Of a stretch of DNA of 21,613 nt, positions 17,044 to 21,613 are shown piece after piece. Numbering within the stretch: position 1 is the stretch's first letter; every line of letters starts with the position of its first letter. The stretch comes from Larix sibirica (taxonomy: Eukaryota; Streptophyta; Pinopsida; Pinales; Pinaceae). The notes under the pieces were generated by a model that worked only from the letters and a program-made list of their open reading frames with translations, was not told where the DNA came from and searched no databases. Both the position numbers and the translations under genes were made by a program. The stretch spans positions 34,081-55,693 of the forward strand of contig NWUY0300013156.1 of NCBI GenBank assembly GCA_004151065.3, written 5' to 3'.

Positions 17044-17776
17044 GGTTGAATTTATCCTTACATTGAAAATCTTCCACAACCTCATGTTAATTCAATCTTT
17101 CTCGAAGATGATGATGCCCCTTTTGTACCCTGCATAGAAACTAAAGATGGAATTTGGCATGTGCCCTTTGATGGTGCTAACTCATATGAAGGTAATGGAG
17201 CAGGAAGGCATATTATACTCTCCTATAGGTAAAATCCACTATTTTTCTTATAGACTCAAATTTCCTTGTACAAATAATATTTTAGAATTCGAAGCCTTAA
17301 TTTTAGGAATGGAAAATCCTTAAAATTTAGGTTGTTTTCATCTTGATATATTTGGATATTTTGAATTAATCATAAATATGATTAAAAGAGTCTACAATCC
17401 TTCGAATAAATTCTTAAAAAGATACATGCAAGCAGCACTATATTTAATCTCAAATTTCCTATCATTTAATATCACTCATATTAGAAGGGAATTGAATTCT
17501 ATAGCTGATAACCTAGCTATTTTTGTTGCCATCCCTTCAAAACAACTACTACCCCAAAGGCCAAATTGCATATTTTTATCTTCATATAGACCCCATGTTC
17601 CTAACAACATAGATTCTTAGAAAGTTTTTTCTGATGATGAGAGTATTTGTGCCTTTGTACAGAATGAACCTTTGAAACAAAAAAGAAATCATATCCCTAG
17701 AAGACAATAAATTTCCTAAAGGGTTAACACCCTTTGAAAATTCATTTTCCTTTAGTGATGTGGGAAACAAAAAAAA
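17044..17776 (+). pseudogene. Second RNase H (archaeal-like type) upstream of RT
   Basis: After a short linker (I-Y-P-Y-I-E-N-L-P-Q-P), an RNase H of the retroelement/archaeal-like class appears before RT. Its blocks are W-H-V-P-F-D-G-A-N-S-Y-E-G-N-G-A-G (catalytic Asp 17170-17172), then after a frameshift at about 17228 F-P-C-T-N-N-I-L-E-F-E-A-L-I-L-G (catalytic Glu). Next is H-L-D-I-F-G-Y-F-E-L, where family members have F-G-D-S-E, so this Asp is Tyr at 17357-17359. Then N-I-T-H-I-R-R-E-L-N-S-I-A-D-N-L-A (last Asp kept). A linker with S-D-D-E-S-I-C-A-F-V-Q-N-E-P and K-G-L-T-P-F-E-N-S-F leads to RT through compensating frameshifts. The minus-strand open run at 17582-17770 is a shadow. Confidence 0.75.
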
Positions 17777-18790
17777 ATGGAAAAAAAAGAAGAATCAAAA
17801 ATAAAAGTTGGTGAAACAATCTCAGTAAATATTGGGACTCTTGACAATCCTAAACATTTAAAAATAGGAGCTCAATGTTCTGAAATAGAAAAAGAAAAAT
17901 TCATAGAATTTTTTCATGAATTTAAGGATGTTTTTTCTTGGTATTATGAGGATGTTCATGGTTTTTATCCTAACATAATTCAGCATGCTATTTCTATCAA
18001 GGAAGAAACAAAACCTGTAAGACAAAGGAAGAGACCAATCAACCCTGCACTAGAGGAAACTATCTAAAAAGAAGTTCAAAAGTTGATTAATGCTCACATT
18101 ATCTTTCATGTCAAATACTCTGAATGGGTATCAAATCTTGTCTCGGTGCGGAAGAAAAATAGAGACATAAGATAATGTGTAAATAGGGAAAGTGTAAAAG
18201 ACAATTTTTCGCTTCTAAACATGGAACTAATTTTACAACAAGTAGCAAGGTCATAGATGATGTCCCTTCTTGATGGATTTTCTGGTTACAACCAAATTCG
18301 AGTCAAGAGGGATGAAAAATATAAAACCACATTCACCACTCATTGGGGCAATTTTGCTTACGAAAGAATTCCTTTTGGATTAATTAATGTAGGCGCTACC
18401 TTCTAGAGGGCTATGCAGATAGCCTTTGACAATCTAATCGGTAACATAATCCAAGTTTATCTCAATGACTTAATTGTTTATTCCAAATATAGAAAATATC
18501 TTTTTGATCATATTCGACAAGTTTTCTTGCATTGCAGGAGGTTTGGAATGTTCTTGAATCCGACTAAGTCTGTTTTCGATGTTACCCAATGTAAACTCCT
18601 TGGTCATATTGTTTCATATTCTAGAATTAGCATAGATCATGAACGGGTTATTGCTATCCAAAATCTTCAAGCTCCTACCTCTAAGAAGGAAATTCAATCA
18701 TTCATGGGTAAAATCAATTTTGTAAGGAGGTTTATTCATGATTTTGTTGTTATCACTAGACCAATTCATCATATGGTCAAATAGGATCAA
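17777..18790 (+). pseudogene. Gypsy reverse transcriptase
   Basis: The frame from 17777 is continuous through RT but carries stops, including TAA at 18065, TAA near 18173, TAG near 18257 and TAG near 18404. Blocks in order: F-S-W-Y-Y-E-D-V-H-G-F (start of RT region), R-K-R-P-I-N-P-A-L-E-E-T-I, Y-S-E-W-V-S-N-L-V-S-V-R-K-K-N, S-L-L-D-G-F-S-G-Y-N-Q-I (first catalytic Asp), F-A-Y-E-R-I-P-F-G-L-I-N-V-G-A-T-F. The active-site box Y-L-N-D (18458-18469) has Asn where Y-L-D-D is required, so polymerase activity is lost. The usual C-V-D-F-R-x-L-N block is shortened by about five codons to C-V-N-R-E. It ends with K-E-I-Q-S-F-M-G-K-I-N-F-V-R-R-F. Confidence 0.85.
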
Positions 18791-19375
18791 TCTTTCTCCT
18801 AGAATGATAATGTTGAAAAGGATTTTGTTGAGATAAAAAAAGTAATTAGTTTTGCTCTTGTACTTGCAAGAACCAATTTCTTAAAGGATTTTATTATTTA
18901 CACTAACGCTACTGAAGAGGAAATCTCAGCCATTCTTCTTCATAAATATGATGAAAACATTGAAAAGTTGATAGCCTACATGAGTCAAAATCTATTCGAT
19001 GATGAACTGAAGTACTCTTTAATTGAAAAACATGCTTTTTCTCTAGTTAAATCTATTGATAAATTTTGTCATTTCATCTTAGGCAAGCATACGCAGGTAA
19101 AAGTCCCTTTGTCTGTTGTTAAATTTTTGCTTTCTCAAACTTATATTTTAGGAAATCTCACTCATTGGCTTTCCAAGATACAAGAACATGATGTAATGAT
19201 TACTACTTCAAACACAATTAAGGGACAAGATCTAACCTTTCACTTGGTTCATCATCCTGAACCATGTACTTTTGTTGAAAACAATGATTCCTTATCTGAA
19301 ATCTTTCTCATTGAAGTTGAAAACCTCAAATTAGCAAAGCATCCATGGTATAAAGATATAATTTACTATTTGCAA
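18791..19375 (+). pseudogene. RT-linked RNase H of the Gypsy element
   Basis: Directly after RT and in the same frame, the RNase H connection domain reads F-L-K-D-F-I-I-Y-T-N-A-T-E-E, then I-A-Y-M-S-Q-N-L, K-Y-S-L-I-E-K-H-A-F-S-L-V and H-F-I-L-G-K-H-T-Q-V-K-V. It ends with the H-W-L-S-K-I-Q-E-H-D block common at this position. The first catalytic Asp (Y-T-D-A-S in most Gypsy elements) is Asn here (18905-18907). Relatives with a second RNase H often have a degenerate RT-linked domain, so this change may be ancestral to the family and not damage to this copy. TAG codons at 18782 and 18800 interrupt the start. Confidence 0.75.
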
Positions 19376-20608
19376 TTTTAGAAATGTCCTATTAATCTCA
19401 ATAATCATCAACGCATTAGAATTCACTTAGAATCTTGTGAATATTTAATTTTAGGGACATCTATTTTTCGAAGAAATGTTGATGGCATGCTCCTACGATG
19501 CCTACATGATGAAAAATCTCAAAGAGTTCTTAAACAAATCAATGGATATGTTGATTATGATATACATATTGGCGGTCATTTCGATGCAAGAGCTACTGCA
19601 TACAAGATTTTAATAACTAGTTTTTAGTGGCCTTTTGTTTTTAGTGATTCATATAAATTCACACAGGCCTATGAAAAGTGCCAAAAAAGTTCAGGTAGAG
19701 AACATTGTTTTGTTATGCCTTTGCAACCTGTTTGTCCAATTTTTTCTTTCTCAAAGTGGGGATTAGACCACATTGGTCCAATTAATCCACCATCTTCTGC
19801 TGGTCATGTCTTTATCCTTACAGTGACGGATTATTTTACTAAATGGACTGAAGTTGTCCCTCTCAAAAATGCACGGGATGAGCAAGTAATATAATTTTTA
19901 GAGCTTTACATCTTTCTCAATTTGGTCTTCCTCTTGAAATCATTTAAAATAATGGACCAGCCTTCATTTCCGCTAAACTAAATCATTTTTCAAACAAATT
20001 TGGAGTGAACATTTTACTTCATCTACTTATTACCCGTAGGGAAATGGAAAAACTAAGTCCACTAACAAGAATTTCATCAAAATATTAAAAAGGATCATAA
20101 ATGATAACCCTCGTCAATGGCATACTCTTCTTATCTACACATTGTGGGCTAACAGAACAACCACTAAAACCAATACAGGCCATACTCCATTTCAACTTTT
20201 ATATGGCCATGAAGTTGTAATTCCCGTTGAGTTAGAGCTGACTTCCCTTAGACTTGCAGTACAAGATGAAGAATTAAATTCTACCAATATCCCACAAAGA
20301 CTTAATGCCTTGCTAGCTTGATAAAAACAAAGAAATCATGCCCTTAACAATCTAAAGAAAAGGAAATAGACTGTTAAGAAGTACTTTGATCAGAAGTCTA
20401 AATCTGTGTCTTTTAAAGTCAATGAGAAAGTGTTACTTTGGGTTCTATTCATGCGGATAAAGGAAAGCACACAAATTTTTAGAGGTTATGGCTAGGTCCT
20501 TGTAGAATTTCCTTTATTGTAGGAAATAACTCCTATCTGTTGAAAGATATGCAAGAAAGTTTGTTCTCTTTTACTACGAATGGTTCACATCTAAAACACT
20601 ATAATTAA
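19376..20608 (+). pseudogene. Gypsy integrase
   Basis: The integrase starts after W-Y-K-D-I-I-Y-Y-L-Q-F and a TAG. The zinc domain reads H-I-G-G-H-F-D-A-R-A-T-A-Y-K-I, then Y-E-K-C-Q-K, where the first Cys of the C-x-x-C pair is Tyr. The catalytic core has W-G-L-D-H-I-G-P-I (Asp kept) and T-D-Y-F-T-K-W-T-E. After a frameshift near 19915 comes F-G-L-P-L-E-I-I followed by a stop and N-N-G-P-A-F, so the second Asp is Asn (19948-19950). After another frameshift near 20000 comes G-N-G-K-T-K-S-T-N-K-N, so the catalytic Glu is Lys (20055-20057). The C-terminal part (T-P-F-Q-L-L-Y-G-H-E, E-K-V-L-L-W) ends with G-S-H-L-K-H-Y-N and TAA. Two of the three catalytic residues are gone. Confidence 0.85.
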
Positions 20609-21063
20609 CCAGATTCATTTTTTTATTTTTGTACATACCTTTTTCTCTTTTATGTTTATTAATAGTTTTGTTTTATATTTTCTTTCAAAATTTTGTCATT
20701 TTCAACTCATTACTTTTAATTTTCATATTTATTCAAGCTAGATCAGTCAAGTATTAATTCGTCACTTTTTTGTAAAAACAATTTTTATTTTGCATAGAAA
20801 GTTAAGAACAACAAAATAAGTGAATTTTCCTCAGTTGCATAAGAACTTTTGTTGTTGCCACAAGACCTTTGGTCTTTTTGCTTATACTTGATGAACTAAG
20901 TTTGATCCTGCTTCTTCTATCCCTTTCTGCCTCCATACAGATTTTTCAAGAGCATATTAGAGATATTATGATAATCTTCATTAATCAGCAGAAAATACAG
21001 TAGTTTAACCAAACATTCTAAGTTCTCGCGAATAAGAATTTACTACCCTTTGGAGTCACCAAA
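20609..21063 (+). other. Gypsy 3' untranslated region
   Basis: This is 455 bp of AT-rich sequence between the end of the integrase and the candidate 3' LTR. No coding frame is visible. I do not see a clean polypurine tract directly before 21064 ('ggagtcaccaaa'), which weakens the LTR call. Confidence 0.4.
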
Positions 21064-21613
21064 TGTTGACTCATAAATCCGCCACCTTATATCTACCTGC
21101 AAATTGTTGCAAGGCATAGTAAATATTTGTCTACATACATACATGTGCGTGTGTCTGTACACACACGTGCGCACATATATATATTTATGAANTAACAAAA
21201 GTACTGTTTTTTTCTTCTTGAAAAAAAATTGCCTTAGCTCCTTTATGAATGATTACATAAATTAATTTGTTCCATGTGGCTTTGCAAGGAAATTTTGAAG
21301 CATTGAGTACATGACCCTTTACATGTAACATTCATATAGAATCCTTTACTTGAGGAGGTGCACCTAGTCTGCTTAATATTGCTTATTCTGATGTTTATTA
21401 GTAGTGGTAAGCAATTGACTTATGCACTAATGGATACATTTACATTGGAGCTTTTTTCTTCCATATTTTCAATAGTGGGTAGGTTACATATACAACCCAA
21501 ATTGAGACCAATTGTTTCATGGTTCAAAAGTATTGAATCTTGTCTCAATCATGATTTGTTAGGACTCTTCGAACTCAAGTCTCTAGCTTGGACAGGGCAT
21601 TTAGTTCATGTCG
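21064..21613 (+). repeat. Candidate start of Gypsy 3' LTR (runs off the window)
   Basis: TGTTGACTCATAAATCC begins at 21064, about 455 bp after the Gypsy stop codon. Its TGTTGA is complementary to the TCAACA at 11788-11793 that precedes the candidate primer site, as LTR ends should be. The rest of the window to 21613 has no coding frame. The LTR would be more than 550 bp long and extend beyond the window. No matching stretch is visible in the part of the 5' LTR that survives, so this call needs sequence outside the window. Confidence 0.35.
21132..21184. repeat. Alternating purine-pyrimidine tract
   Basis: About 50 bp of nearly perfect alternation built from short CA/TG, CG and AT runs (parts read 'tgtgcgtgtgt', 'acacacacgtgcgcaca' and 'tatatatata'), broken by one pyrimidine pair. 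The middle is also an imperfect inverted repeat. Such tracts can adopt Z-DNA or cruciform forms. An undetermined base follows at 21192, perhaps because the tract was hard to read. Confidence 0.7.

Larger units (their letters stand above)
14866..20608 (+). mobile_element. Ty3/Gypsy retrotransposon coding region with two RNase H domains
   Basis: The plus-strand order is gag, zinc knuckle, protease, a second RNase H, reverse transcriptase, RT-linked RNase H, integrase. RT before integrase identifies Gypsy. The extra RNase H places it near the Tat-type plant Gypsy elements, although in canonical Tat that domain lies after RT-RNase H and here it lies before RT. No chromodomain is visible. Coding sequence begins abruptly at 14866, against the Copia LTR, and ends with the integrase tail G-S-H-L-K-H-Y-N and a TAA at 20606-20608. 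About 5.7 kb survives with six or more frameshifts and more than twenty stops. Candidate LTR pieces lie at 11420-11793 and from 21064. Confidence 0.85.

Overview
This window looks like nuclear DNA from a seed plant with a large, transposon-rich genome. A gymnosperm is my best guess, but the sequence does not prove it. It is AT-rich, has no intact gene, and holds no bacterial-type operons, tRNA, rRNA or CRISPR. Nearly everything recognisable is decayed retrotransposon: two LINE 3' ends on the minus strand, one Ty1/Copia element on the minus strand and one long Ty3/Gypsy element on the plus strand. Two blocks of tandem repeats lie in the left third. Most long open frames are short pieces of broken polyproteins or chance frames.

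Layout. 1-290: a broken, unrecognised coding-like stretch (minus). 957-1220: an old repeat pair. 1537-1608: three 24-bp repeats. 1610-2870: diverged repeats of about 300 bp rich in GGCCATGCATGGCC-like palindromes. 2974-3117: a diverged 93-bp-spaced duplication. 3150-3895: a 5'-truncated LINE with RNase H remnant, a short A-tail and a 16-17 bp target-site duplication. 4177-5590: about 25 copies of a 56-bp repeat, many containing a hairpin-forming dyad. 5600-8340: no assignable gene. 8345-9034: an unrecognised basic, proline- and serine-rich reading frame with internal stops. 9757-11410: a second LINE-like 3' end (minus) with an RNase H remnant, a decayed downstream frame, a coiled-coil frame and an A-run.

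11420-21613 is best read as one Gypsy element on the plus strand interrupted by a Copia element on the minus strand. Left of the Copia I see a candidate 3' part of the Gypsy 5' LTR, a primer-binding-like site and a leader. The Copia piece (about 11935-14865) has a 5' LTR, tRNA-Met-type primer site, gag, protease, integrase and the post-integrase region. It lacks reverse transcriptase, RNase H and the 3' LTR. To its right the Gypsy continues as gag, protease, a second RNase H, reverse transcriptase, the RT-linked RNase H and integrase, then a candidate 3' LTR start at 21064.

Both LTR elements are dead. They carry many in-frame stops, several frameshifts and lost catalytic residues: Copia protease Asp to Glu, Gypsy RT YLDD to YLND, Gypsy integrase Asp to Asn and Glu to Lys. 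Many of the stops fit C-to-T or G-to-A changes, as expected of methylated, silenced plant repeats. One feature is probably an assembly effect: a 144-bp tandem duplication in the Copia integrase has a single N exactly at its junction.
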